Below, piece after piece: positions 47,521 through 59,247 of a stretch of DNA of 64,000 nucleotides; positions within the stretch are counted from its first letter, which is position 1, and each line of letters begins with the position of its first letter. Location of the stretch: the NCBI GenBank assembly GCA_947683425.1, contig CANTUQ010000007.1, forward strand, positions 248,001 to 312,000, written 5' to 3'. The notes beneath the pieces are model-generated. The model saw only the letters and a list, made by a program, of their open reading frames with translations, ran no database searches and had not been told where the DNA came from. This stretch comes from Excoecaria cochinchinensis. Taxonomy: Eukaryota; Streptophyta; Magnoliopsida; Malpighiales; Euphorbiaceae. Position numbers and translations under genes: made by a program.

Positions 47521-48163
47521 TCACTTGCAAAGCTTCAATTTCTTAAGAAATGGAGCCACAATGGATTTGGGGTAAGGCTTAGTGGCTAAGCAAGTCGGAA
47601 AATTTTCAGGCTGTTCAATCCACAGCTTATGAACAATTCCTCCACCGTTTAGCTTCTCAGATAAATTCACCAACTGAGTTTCTCCTTTCACTTCCACAGT
47701 TACCTTCACATAAACAATTCCCATTCTCATCTTTTTATCCAAAACTGCGACAAATAAGAACAAAATATTTTCATACCTTATGCATAGAATCGATTTTTTC
47801 AGGACTGCAATACTCAAGAGTGTGAGGATCTTCCTTATTAGCCCAAATTGCAGAAACGGAGGCATGGCATCCCTGTGTTACCACGCTTCCCATTGGCCAC
47901 GTCTCTATTAGGTCTCGCCGGAGCACCACGTATTGCACTAGTACATCACCTTCTTTCGTTTCTGTCCTCACGTCATTCTTGGAATCGGCCGCCTCCAGCT
48001 CACCAGTGGACTGACTCATTGAATCAGAGCGGAGTCGAGTCGATGACCGAGTCAGTAAACTCTGCGAAACAAAAGATATATCGCTAGCCCTAATTTTACT
48101 CGTTGATGGCGGGGAATTTGGGAGGCGGAGAAAGATCCGACCCGGTGACAGAAGTCCCGTCAT
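47521..48163 (-). CDS. PTRHD1-type peptidyl-tRNA hydrolase II family protein
   Basis: Two exons, 47777-48163 and 47521-47703, join in frame to 189 residues. From residue ~75 the protein follows the layout of PTRHD1 rather than canonical Pth2: DVLVQYVVLRRDLIETWPMG, SVVTQGCHASVSAIW, DPHTLEYCSPEKIDSMHKV, HKLWIEQPENFPTCLATKPY and a C-terminal FLKKLKLCK. Canonical Pth2 enzymes release peptides from peptidyl-tRNA; in PTRHD1-like proteins the catalytic signature is altered, so activity is uncertain. The intron splits MHK|VTVEV. An in-frame stop arises if it is read through the alternative acceptor at 47748. The first 48 residues are Ser/Arg/Leu-rich and could be an organelle presequence; a second Met at 48019 would give a compact 141-residue form. 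In Arabidopsis I recall At5g10700 as the corresponding locus. Confidence 0.85.
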
Positions 48164-50124
48164 TTGTTATGAGTCAACGTAGTGGCATCCAGTGCTGTTG
48201 TGTTGCGTTTGGAATGCCGGATCGGACCATCCGGTCGAACCGGTTCATCCGGTTTAAATTTTATTTTGGTACCCATAGTTTATATTTGCTCTTTTCTTTC
48301 TTTAATTAGACTGAGAGATAATGTTTATTTTCTTATAAATTTTATAACATCTTTTTAAATTTTATTTTTTACGATTAGAAAAACAAAAAAATTTACCCAA
48401 CTCAAATTTTTATAGATAGCTGTGTATGTTTATGTGTGTGTATATATATATTTAAAATAAATAAATAAACTCAATTGAATTCCAATCAAATCGGTCAAAC
48501 CATGATCCAAATCGGTTCAATCTGGAATCTAATTCTAAAAACATTGGGCTTATGAAACTGGGCTGAATGCAATTTGGTTCTCCAAATTCTCTGTGAGATC
48601 GATTTGGTCCAGAAATAAATTTGGGTGAGATTTTGAATTTGCCATGTTTATCTAAAAACACATGTTTTTGTTTTTGTTTTATGATTGACAACTATTTTCT
48701 AAAATGAAAATGTGGAAAATAAAGTGGTATATTTGATAATAAAAATGTAAGAAAAAGCACTCCATTAAAAATGTAAAAAAATATTTTAATTTAATATCTT
48801 GTAATTATATTTATATTTGTAATAGGATATTTTAGTTTCCTCTTAAAAAATTTTAAAGTGATTTAGGAGAAATATTAGTGCAAAGTTTACGAGTTGTGGG
48901 CTTATTGATTCAAGATAAAATTCTTTTTCTATTTTATTTTATTTTTTTCTGTTTTTCTAATCTCCATTTTGTTGTGGATTTACAGTATAATTGCGTTGAT
49001 TTTATGAATTGAAAAGGCATTGTGGTGTGTGTCCCAGTCAGTAGTTTAAACAAGTTTAGGTGTGAAAGCAGATGATTAAGCAAGAAACATAAATTATAAA
49101 TTAAGTGAAGCTGGAGTAAAAAGAAAATGTAAAATAAATAAACATTAAAGAGCGGGTAAGTTTGATTTTGGTGTTCATGTTTAAAATCGGATCAAAGCTT
49201 CAATTAATGATGATTTAATATTTTGTTTAATTTCTATTAGAATAGAATTCAAGTTTAAAAATATATTATAAATTTTCTTTCAAAAAAAGATATTTCTTGC
49301 CAAATATTGAGTTTTAATAATGAAAAGTTTTAAGTTTAAAAAGGATTTCCGTATTTTGTTTTACTTATGATGTTCTTCTTATTGTTTATGAGCATGCGAT
49401 TTTAACTTGTTAAATTTAAGACCATTGAAATGCTAAAGAAAAAACTAAGCATAGTGTTAAATGATGCCTTATATATTTGTATTTCGAATTTAAATTTTAT
49501 GAATAATACTCAAAATTATATAAAAGAAAAATTGAATATTGCTGAACTATCTTTCACACCAATTGTCATAATTCAAGTTCATTAGTAGCATTTAGAATTT
49601 TGATTATGAAAAGGACATATATATCATGCAATGAAACCACCACATGTAATTACAATCATACACGTGCATAAAAATAGCAGCATCAAATGGACAAGTGTTT
49701 TTGACAAAAGAAGCTCCTGAATATCCCACACTCTAAATTCCCCCTTTCATTTCTTTTTTCTTTTTTCAAAGATAAGACATAGATAAGATCAAATTATAAG
49801 ATACTAGCACGTTAATTAAGTCATCATTCGACTTGGCACGCAACGTTTTATTATTATTCATCCTTACACTAATTTAATCACACAAACTGCAAAGTCAATC
49901 ATATCCTTATCTAAACCTATAATCACCATTTCTTTGACACCCTATTTCTGCCTTTGAGCTAAACAGTGCCCGTGTCAAAGGATCCATTTTATCTATTAAC
50001 CTAATTAACCACAAATACATATATATATATATATAAAAGGCAAGTGGATAGAAGATATATTATTTAATTATTATTGGTAATAAAAACATTTTTTCATGAA
50101 GAAAATTAAAAAGAAAGGATTTTG
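48164..50124. other. Spacer, PTRHD1 promoter / OXS3-like 3' flank
   Basis: About 2 kb of mostly AT-rich sequence. Near 48215-48250 and 48475-48535 there are CCGGTT/AATCGG-rich blocks in roughly inverted orientation, reminiscent of the hAT arms seen elsewhere, but termini and target duplication could not be defined. No gene is supported. Confidence 0.45.
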
Positions 50125-50971
50125 TCATTGAAATTGTTGATCTTGCAGATCTGTGAGAGAGAAATAACTATGAGACTTGAAACTTGTTTTGAATTTCTTC
50201 TCTTGCAATTTCGAGAGCTTTGGTTGAGTTTGAAGCACATCTTGTTCAGATGATGATGATGAGGGACTAGTTTCTTCATCTCCTCCTCCTTGTTCACCAA
50301 CATGATCATCTTCTTCTTCATTTAATGTAAGGAGAGGCATAGATTTTGGATTTGGCCAATTGTAGAAAGAGGATTTTGATCTCCTACACCACTTGTTTGC
50401 CATCACTAATCTTCTTCTCTTGTTGAATGGATTCTCTGGTTTCTCCAGATCCTTCACTGTACTTGCACAACTCGCATCTGATAGATTCGCAAATGATTTT
50501 GATTTTCCTGCGAAATGATTCGATAATCCTCTCCTGCAGTGGCACCGCCAATTTTAGAATCTCATCAACAACAGAATTTATTCATCTTTACATGCAGGAA
50601 CAAATTTTTGCTGAAACAAATTTGTAACAAAAAGGAGAATTATTATATTTTTTTTAAACTCACTTAATTGGAAGAGACTCTTCCAGAGAATCTAAAGAAC
50701 TTAAAGCTCCTTTAGATAAACCGCCGCTGACGACTTCATCTCCTTCTTCTTCATCGCTATCATCCGGAGCTCCAATAGACGAAGAACTATCCGATGAATC
50801 CTCGGGTTCATTTAACCCGATCCTGCTCGAGATGAGGTTTCCGCTTCCATCTACCTCCTCTTCCTTCAAGAAGATGCAAGGTTTCTCCGGCGAGGAATTA
50901 GGAACGACGAACGACGCTGCCGTCGAAGACGAAACTTCGATGCTGAAAGACGGGCCCACCAAGACCTCCAT
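50125..50971 (-). CDS. OXS3-like (OXIDATIVE STRESS 3 family) protein
   Basis: Two exons, 50664-50971 and 50125-50533, join in frame to 238 residues. The N-terminus is acidic and Ser-rich (EDSSDSSSSIGAPDDSDEEE). The family core crosses the splice site: SLEESLPIK then RGLSNHFAGKSKSFANLSDA, followed by DLEKPENPFNKRRRL with a nuclear-localisation-like KRRR. OXS3 family proteins are nuclear, associated with chromatin and stress tolerance in plants; this is known for the family and inferred here. A second Ser/Glu-rich acidic patch precedes the C-terminus. It is transcribed divergently from the distant LRR kinase. No sign of disruption is seen. Confidence 0.85.
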
Positions 50972-53477
50972 TTTTAGCCGATTTGGAACTTTATATATTG
51001 AAAAAAGAGGGCAACGCTAAGATTTAATTAACAAAACACCTGCTCGGATTTCACCCTTCTCCTCGCCGTCTAGTCTTCCTCCTCTGTGGCTTGGAGATGA
51101 GGTTTGTTGTCATCAATCGAAGGCCGGAGGCCAGATACAGAAAGGTAAGAGAGTGGGCGGTCGGCGGAATTTAAGCGAACGGCGGAGGAGCAGCGGTTTC
51201 CATTGAAATTGGCTTTGTGTTTGTCTGCTATAGAAAAGGAAGAAGAAAGAGAGAAAGAGAGAGTGAGGGGATAATAAAGAACAAAATGAGACGGAGTGAA
51301 TTTAATTATATACGGAGATTAGACAATTAATACAGATAGATATACGTATTTATGTATAGTTAATAAATGTAACTACGATTATATACCATATAAATATACT
51401 GACGTATGTATGGGAAAAATTTAACGTCCGCCGCCGGCGTAATAGGTTTGACCGTTTATGGTGACGTGTCATACACAGGTTCCATAAACATACTCTCCCA
51501 CTATTCCATCTGTTTAGATAACTGCTCCTCTTACAACATCAGCCAGATTTATATCCGAATTTTATTTATTTTTCAAGAGAATTTTTTTTTTAAAAAAAAA
51601 ACAGAAATAAAAATTTATTGAGATCCGATGCATTAATGTAGTTAATTGATAACATTTATCGGCTTCATATCTCATTTTTATATCAACTTTTGGTATATTT
51701 ACTTGAATATTTTTAATATATGTTTATCTACTTTATTATAAAAATATTTAACTATTGCATTTAAAATTTTAATTGAACATTTAACCAATCACAATTTTTG
51801 AGAATACATCGTAATTTTATTCAATAGTCGAAATAACATTAAATTGCTTTTAAATTTTTATTTATAGTATTGAATTAATTATATACCATTGAATATGAAT
51901 ATTAATGAATGAATTGTGAGGATTAATTTGATCGTACACTACATATTAACCATATTCATACAAATATGTAGATATTTTACATATAAGGAATATTATAAAA
52001 TTTTATGAATGAATAATTAATTTACTTATAATAATTAATTATAAAGGAGACAAGGAACAAATTGTGAAGGAGTGATCCGGAGTTGCTTCTTTTGATCCAA
52101 CCATACAAATATCCATCATCAGATGATTTTGGACTATTTTTTGACCTCCAATCTATTTATAAATGAGATAATTTGGTGTATAAGATTAGCCAACTCAGAA
52201 GTTGACCAACAACAACTGGCAATCCATAAAGTAAAAATAATAAAAACAAACTATAGAGAAGCCCCCACCTCCAAAACCCAGAAAAAGAAGAAAAGAAAAA
52301 TACCACAAATTCATGTGGGCTCCAATCATATCGTACGGGTCGGATATTCTAAATGGATGATCATTATCCAGTAGTTAATTTTTAGCAAGTTGTAGATGAA
52401 AGTATGATTAAAATACCAATTTGCAGATGTAGAACCACCAGAGAGTATTAGTAATATAAATAAGAAATTAACAAATCATAATTGAAAGGACCCAGACATG
52501 TCCATCAGCACCTCATTGACAAGAAATCCTAATTGGACTTTTTTATATTTTATTTTTTTTAATTGATTATTGATTAATTTAATTAGTTTGTAATTATTTA
52601 TTATATGTACATGTGGCTGAAGAGCAGACAGATATTCTAATCTAAGCTTAGTAATTAAATAATTACTATTGGAGGAAATTAGGTCAATGCTAAGAATGAC
52701 CAATGGCTGCATGCTCTTACCCATGAGCATACCTACCTTATCTTTTGAGATAATCTAATTTAAATAATAATAAAAAATTGTTAGCTTATAAAATAATTAA
52801 TTAGTGCTTGAAAATCAATCAATTCAAATTAAAGATTGAGATCTTTTGTAAGCCCCTAATAATCTAACATGGGACCAGACCACCGCACCACTAATCCCTA
52901 CTATGGATTCCATACCATACTTTTCCCTTCCACTTTTGCCTTTCAAAATATCAGAAGCTTGCAAATTATGATTGGATAAGCTTCTTCTTTATTATTTTTT
53001 TTTTATGAACTTAAATTATAAATATTTTACTTTTTTTTTAAAAAAAAAAAACACATGCTTCTCATTGAAATTGTATAATAATTGAATGTGCGGTGCTAAT
53101 TGTGTATAATATCCTAATGAATTTCTTCCAATAAAAAATTAAAAAAAAAATGTTATATTTTATCAAATGATATGCATTGATTTCCAAAATTAGTATTAAC
53201 ATTTATAAAAATGATGACTTTTTGTTTTTGAAAAATATTATAGGGCAAGCAAATTTTAGTTAAAATTAAAATTGAATCAAATCGATTGATTTTTTTTTTT
53301 AATTTGGTTCAATTTTTCCAGTTCGGTTTCGGTTTTAAAATTATAGCAACATCGGTTAGTTCGGCTCCGTTTGATTTTGATAGGCAAATATCGAAAAAAA
53401 TCTATTCGACCGATTTATCCCTAAAATTATTATTCTATTTATTTTATATTTAAAAATTGAAATGATATTTTTATTTG

Positions 53478-53975
53478 TGATAACCGGGCTCTTCGATCTA
53501 TAGCTCGACAGGGGTTCAACCGGACATATGGGTTTAACCGGACATGAGTCCGGCAATCGGACACGTCGACAATTGCTATATTAGTTGCCCGGTTTCGGTA
53601 ACAGTTCGGTAATGAATTATGGGAAGTCATCAATAACGAATATTTTCTAGATATTGAAGAGATCCTAATCGCATAATGATGGAAAGTATCAAGAATTACT
53701 CAGCAAATCTTTACAAATCGGGAATCAAGCATCAATCAAGAAAGGAATGTGACTTTTTCCTGTTCAAGAGATTACCTCATATTTTGCACAGCTCTATATA
53801 AGGAGAATCATCAAGGTACGTTACTCTCTCTAGACTTCAATACAAGAAAAGCCTTTATTATCGAGAAAAACTGACTTGATCGTCGGAGCTTCCCCTGTCG
53901 GAACCACGACGGTCCTTTGATTTCTTTTCAGGTAACTCAAGGGAAGATTAACAGAAGATTTCTACCTTGTTATCA
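53478..53975. mobile_element. Solo LTR of an LTR retrotransposon (498 bp)
   Basis: The segment starts TGATAACCGGG and ends CCTTGTTATCA, so it has perfect 7-bp inverted ends TGATAAC/GTTATCA with the canonical TG...CA. It is flanked by a perfect 5-bp duplication ATTTG (53473-53477 and 53976-53980). Inside, a TATATAAGG box lies at 53795-53803 with GC-richer flanks, as in an LTR promoter. No primer-binding site, gag, pol or second LTR adjoins it, so it is best read as a solo LTR left by recombination. The plus orientation is suggested by the TATA box. Confidence 0.82.
53795..53803 (+). promoter_or_regulatory. TATA box inside the solo LTR
   Basis: TATATAAGG lies about 170 bp before the LTR's 3' end, consistent with the U3/R boundary region of a plant LTR. 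Whether it is active is unknown. Confidence 0.5.
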
Positions 53976-55606
53976 ATTTGCATGAGTTGTATTATGTATT
54001 TTGGAATAGTATCTTTATTTTAGACTTGTATTTTTTTCAATTTGGATATTTTTATTTTAGTTTTATAATTTGTAATTTTATATAATTTTTAGACACAATT
54101 TTTTTTTATTATAATTTTGAAATTTCAGTTATATGGTTAATCAAACCGATCGAATATTTCGGTTCGATTCGATTTGCTGAAATTATAAATTTTTGATTTT
54201 ATCGGTTCAATTATTGAACCAAATTGACCGTTACTCACCCTTAATCAGATATGCATGATGTACGTATGTACAAAGTAATAACTCTCACATACATGATACT
54301 AGTATTTTGTTTTTTTTTGTCCAATTCAACGTAGGCGATCAAAAATGAATTGTCGTGTAGTAAGTGCTTTCCAAACGTTATCACAAATAGTTTGTTGGCA
54401 CAAAGAGATAGAAACATGTCTGTCTTTTGTGCTCACTAATTCATTACATCATGTGCAAGGAGAGATGAAAGTTGAAATCTACATGAGATGTCATTTCCAT
54501 CATTTCACCACATTACCATTAAATTCAACTCTTAGAATTAGAATTTTACGGAGACAGCCGGTTGACATTTTTTTTTTCTTAATTCCATATTCATGTATAT
54601 GAAAAAAGAATAAGGAATTTCGTATATAGTACGAGGGAATTAAAAATGATTTTGTATAAGTTTATATATATATATAAATGAAGTTGATAAAGTCAAAGTT
54701 GTTTGGCTTTGAGATGAGATTTGACTTGTAACATGCACTCACCATAAATTTATTCTATTTGTGGAAAATTTCTTCTTATGGTGTAATAAATGTTAGTATT
54801 TATGTTATACTAATAAAATTTAGATACTTTTCTAATCGAGATTTAGTCAAATTCGCGAATTATCCACTTCAAAGGGGAATTAAAATCTTATTTTGTGTTC
54901 CACGGATAGCTAAGTTTTATGCAAGACAATTTCATGAGTGTGAACTTTGAATATCATGTACCCAAAGAATCTGGTGATCTTACTTGTTAATTGCTTGTAG
55001 TTTGGCTAACCATTATCCCCTGAAATTGATAGCCTGCACCTAATTAAAAGTGTATAAAGTTTTGAATTCGATTCTTTTGTTAAGGATACAAAGAATAGAC
55101 CTAGTCAAATACTTCCTATCCTCAATACGGGCCACTCACTAATTGGGCTTCTTTTGGGTCATTGGGTTACATTAGTGCAAAGTTGTTGGTGGCCTACTTT
55201 GTCCTCTTCCAAATCCATCTTTTCATTCTTTATTATTATTTTTTCCAATTTTCAATTAATTTAAGGAAAGAAAAAAAAAAGATTCGCTGGACAATAATTT
55301 ATGCTGAACGTAGCAAAATCATGTCTTTTTTTATTTTCAAAGCTAGAAAAAAAAAATATTCAGAAAGATGAAGTTGAGAGTAAGAGGAGCTGAATACAGA
55401 GAGCTCTGAACAAATACAATATATGGGACAATATTAGCTTTTGAAACAAATAATTAAAGTTATATAATTTAGTGGTAACCCACCTACTCAATTCATATTC
55501 CTCAACTCAGGTGACCGAGTTATCTTTCTATTAACAGACAACTAAATACAAGCCATTACAGATATTACAGAATTAACTAGCCATTAATACCATGTTAGAG
55601 AAACAC

Positions 55607-55616
55607 TATATAAAGG
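55607..55616 (+). promoter_or_regulatory. Candidate TATA box upstream of the LRR kinase
   Basis: TATATAAAGG occurs 445 bp before the LRR kinase start codon. It would imply a leader of about 400 nt or a leader intron, so its use is uncertain. Confidence 0.35.
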
Positions 55617-56060
55617 TTTAGAAATATCCTTAGAGAAACAGTTATATTCTCATATTTTTTGTTTATTATATCCTTTGGTGGCCTCTGGAAAGATCAGTAA
55701 AGGATTTTTAAGCTGAATAACGGCAACGTTTAGTAACAAGACAAATATACAGCTGATTCATCTTGTTTCGTGCGTAGCTTGAAGCTGTTTTCTTGTCTAA
55801 CTATAAAAATGGCGACAGCATTTGACCCAGGTGAGATGACTGCGTAATCCCTCACTATTTCTAACCAGCCGGCTTTGAAAATCAAATCCTTCATTTTCAT
55901 CTTCAAATCCTTCTTCACAGTAAAAATGAAAAAAAGATTGAAATAGACTTAAACAGTGCTAGTTTTCTATACATTTAACTACCAAGCTTGGGAGGTACAA
56001 ATTGCTAAACAAACAAACTGAAACAAATCCAATCTTTGAATAGATTCAGTTCGAATTTCA

Positions 56061-59000
56061 ATGGAGATTTGGATATGGAGAGTAAGAGCTATAATAGTTT
56101 TTTTGTGGGTTGAATCTTCTATAGTTACAGGAGGGAATGAGAGAGATGAGTTAGCATTGTTAGATTTCAAGGCCAAGATCAGTAAAGATCCACATGGTAT
56201 ACTTCGCAGTTGGAATTCATCAGCCAATTTTTGCCAGTGGTACGGTGTTACTTGCGGCCAAAAACACCAAAGAGTCACCGCCTTGAACCTTAACTCCCAC
56301 CTTCTTCAGGGATCAATATCTCCATACTTGGGAAACCTCAGCTTTCTAAGTGTTTTGGACCTACACAACAACAGCTTCCGCCATGGAATTCCTCAAGAAT
56401 TGGGCTTTCTTTATAGGGTGCACACTCTTGACCTGAGCAATAATCTTCTCATAGGCGAAATTCCTGCCAATATCTCTGCCTGCTCTAATCTCATCAGCCT
56501 CGATCTTGGTCACAACCAATTAGTTGGAAAGATTCCCGAGGAGTTCAGTTCCTTGTCCAAGCTTAATTTTTTGATTCTCCAGTTCAATAATCTGACTGGA
56601 GGGATCCCTCCATTTCTTGGAAATCTCACATCTCTGGAGCTACTCGGAACAAACTACAACAATTTCGGTGGAAGTTTACCTGATAGTCTCGGCCGATTAA
56701 AGAACTTATCGTATGTTTCCATGGCGCAAAACATGTTGTCTGGTGTAGTACCTCCTTCTATTTACAATCTGTCTTTCATGAGTGTGTTCCGTGTTCCTGA
56801 AAATAAATTGGAAGGGACAATACCTTCAAACTTGGGCAACATTTCTCCTTCCCTTGTTGAGTTTAACATTGGGGATAACCTCTTTACTGGATCCATTCCT
56901 GCTTCGTTATCGAATGCTTCGAATCTCCAAAGGTTTACCATTGCACAGAATTTCATTACAGGAGCTATGCCTTCTTTGGAGAAGCTGCAGAAGCTTTGGT
57001 GGGTGAGTATGTCTAACAACTTTATTGGAACAGGAGGAGATGGTGATTTGAACTTTCTATCCACGTTGAATAATCAGACCAGCTTGGAGCTTTTGGCTAT
57101 TCACTACAATAACTTTAGTGGGTTGCTGCCTGATTCTGTCACCAACTTCACAAGCCTCTCAATTATGACCCTTAATGATAACCAGATATATGGTGGCATC
57201 CCTGCCGGGGTAGGAAACTTGGTGAACTTGGAGATGCTGTCTCTGGGAGATAACCATTTTGAAGGGCACATTCCCGAAGAAATTGGAAATCTTAAGAATC
57301 TGAGAAAGCTCACTCTTCACAGAAATAGGCTTTCGGGTAAGATTCCAACATCTTTGGGGAACTTAACATTGCTTGTCTATCTCCATTTGAATCAAAATAA
57401 TTTGTTTGGCAGTGTACCTCCAAGTCTTGGAAAATGCCAAAACTTATTGTCCTTAGCTCTATATCGAAACAATCTTAGTGGTCCAATTCCTAAAGAAGTT
57501 ATGAGTATCCCATCCTTGGCAATCCTCTTGAGCCTATCTCAGAACTATTTGATCGGTTCTATTCCAACAGAAGTCGGAAGTTTGTCAAATCTTGGAAGAT
57601 TGGAGCTTAATGGTAACAAGTTAACAGGAGAAATACCTAGCAGCCTTGGCAGTTGTCAAAGTATGGAATTTCTGTACATGGAAGGCAACTTCCTCCAAGG
57701 GACCATTCCTTCATCTTTAAGGTCACTAAAAGCCATCCAAGTTTTTGATGTTTCCCGCAACAAATTGACTGGAACCATTCCTGAATTCTTTCAGGAGTTC
57801 AGCTCATTGCAAAGACTGAATCTATCTTTTAATGATCTTGAAGGGAAGGTACCGAGCAATGGAGTCTTCAAGAACGCGAGTGCAACGTCGATCAAAGGAA
57901 ACGATAAGCTATGTGGCGGTATTGCCGAGTTTCAGTTACCCGAATGCAAATTCGAAGAGGCAAAAGAAGGAACTTTGAAGCTTTACATGAAACTGATAAT
58001 AGCTGCTGCAGGGGCACTCTGCATAGTTTTGGTTCTATTTTCTTTGTTTTTCTTGTTAGTTAAGAGAAAAAGGGGAGAACCCAATTCAAGTTCAAGATTG
58101 TCTTTAGAGAATTCGCCTTTTCTAATATCGTATCAAAGTCTGCTTAAAGCTACTGAAGGATTCTCGTCATCTAATTTGATTGGTGCGGGTAGTTTTGGAT
58201 CTGTGTATAAAGGCATACTCGACAGTGATGGAATGAACATAGCAGTGAAGGTGTTAAATCTTTTCCAACCAGGAGCTTCTTCAAGTTTTAACGCAGAATG
58301 CGAGGTCTTAAGGAATGTCAGACATCGAAATCTTGTCAAGCTCATCACTTCATGCTCTAGTGTAGATCAACAAGGAAATGATTTCAAGGCCTTAATTTAT
58401 GAATTCATGATTAATGGGAGTCTAGATGACTGGTTGTATCCCATGGATATAACTGGTGAGCTGCACAAATCAGCTAGGAGCTTGAAATTCTTGCAGAGAC
58501 TGAGCATTGCCATTGATGTTGCTAATGCAATCGAATACCTTCACCATGGTTATGAAACGCCTATAATCCATTGTGACCTCAAGCCCAGCAATGTTCTCTT
58601 GAATGAGGAAATGGTGGCACACTTGGGAGACTTTGGACTAGCAAGATTCCTTCAAGAAACAACCTCAAACAATTCCTGTTATCAGTCGCGCAACATAGGA
58701 GTAAGAGGTTCCATTGGCTACACTGCCCCAGGTAATAATATAAACTCCCTTTCATTTCCATCTTAATTATTTATTAATAAGTTGATTTGGAATGTGAAAA
58801 TGCTTTCTCAAAATTGCAGAATATGGAATGGGGAATGAAACGTCGATGTATGGCGATGTATACAGCTATGGCATCTTGCTATTAGAGATATTCACAGGAA
58901 TGAGACCAACTGATGAAGGGTTTGGAGACGGCGTTAACCTTCATCACTATGCAAAAGCAGCTTTACCAGATCAAGTTGAAAAGATCCTGCAGCCAAGTCT

Positions 59001-59247
59001 TCTTAAAGAAATAAAAGAAAAGAGCACAATGGAACGTTATGTAATTCGCGAGTGCATAATTTCAATATTTGAAATCGGAGTAGCGTGCTCCGCCGAAGTA
59101 CCCAGCCAACGAATGAACATCAGTGATGTTGCCGCTAAGCTGCAGACAATCAAGAGAAATCTCCCTAAATCGTTACAGCATGGAGAGAAAATTTCACGTA
59201 AGGCTGCTGCTATTGAACCACTAAAAAAGATTGACCCGAGAAAGTAA
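56061..59247 (+). CDS. LRR receptor-like kinase, subfamily XII, non-RD
   Basis: Exons 56061-58731 and 58820-59247 (88-bp intron, at the position usual for this subfamily) join to 1032 residues. The order is: signal peptide (about residues 1-25), LRRNT with RDELALLDFKAKI and the cap NFCQWYGVTC, about 20 plant-type LRRs (repeated NLSGPIP, NKLTGTIP, LSGKIPTSLGNLT), then the C-cap ending in KLCGGIAEFQLPEC. A transmembrane helix follows near 644-666. The kinase has glycine loop IGAGSFGSVYKG (~707), catalytic-loop IIHCDLKPSNVLL (HCD instead of HRD, hence non-RD) and GDFGLARF. This combination matches the At3g47570/EFR/Xa21 group of plasma-membrane receptors, several of which sense microbial ligands. 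The ligand here is unknown. All key kinase residues I could check are present, so it looks intact rather than a pseudogene. Confidence 0.93.

Larger units (their letters stand above)
53241..54243. mobile_element. Degraded hAT-like element hosting a solo LTR
   Basis: The left edge reads TAGGGCAAGC and the reverse-complemented right edge reads TAAGGGTGAGT, similar to the termini of the two clear hAT elements. Both arms are rich in TCGGTT/AACCGA words. No convincing 8-bp target duplication is visible, so the boundaries are approximate. About half of its length is a later LTR insertion (53478-53975). Confidence 0.4.
50972..56060. other. 5.1-kb divergent spacer with nested transposon relics
   Basis: The first ~300 bp hold the OXS3-like leader and promoter, with a GA-rich purine run at about 51235-51270. 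From 51.3 to 53.2 kb the DNA is very AT-rich and featureless. A hAT-like relic (53241-54243) containing a solo LTR follows. From 54.3 kb to the LRR kinase start I see only AT-rich sequence, short open frames and one TATA box. None of the short frames resembles a known protein. Confidence 0.55.

Noticed and set aside
47749..47761. Alternative acceptor GTCGCAG for the PTRHD1 intron
   Set aside because: Using it in the phase set by exon 1 brings an in-frame TGA within six codons, whereas the acceptor at 47704 restores the conserved frame.
48215..48545. CCGGTT and AATCGG blocks suggesting another hAT-like element upstream of PTRHD1
   Set aside because: I could not define matching termini or a target-site duplication; similarity is limited to short repeated words.
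54345..54602. 85-codon plus-strand ORF between the solo LTR and the LRR kinase
   Set aside because: Unusual composition, no recognisable motif, and located in non-coding spacer; most likely chance.
55730..55918. 62-codon minus-strand ORF upstream of the LRR kinase
   Set aside because: No family recognised, no promoter or partner exon, and its length is within chance for the region.
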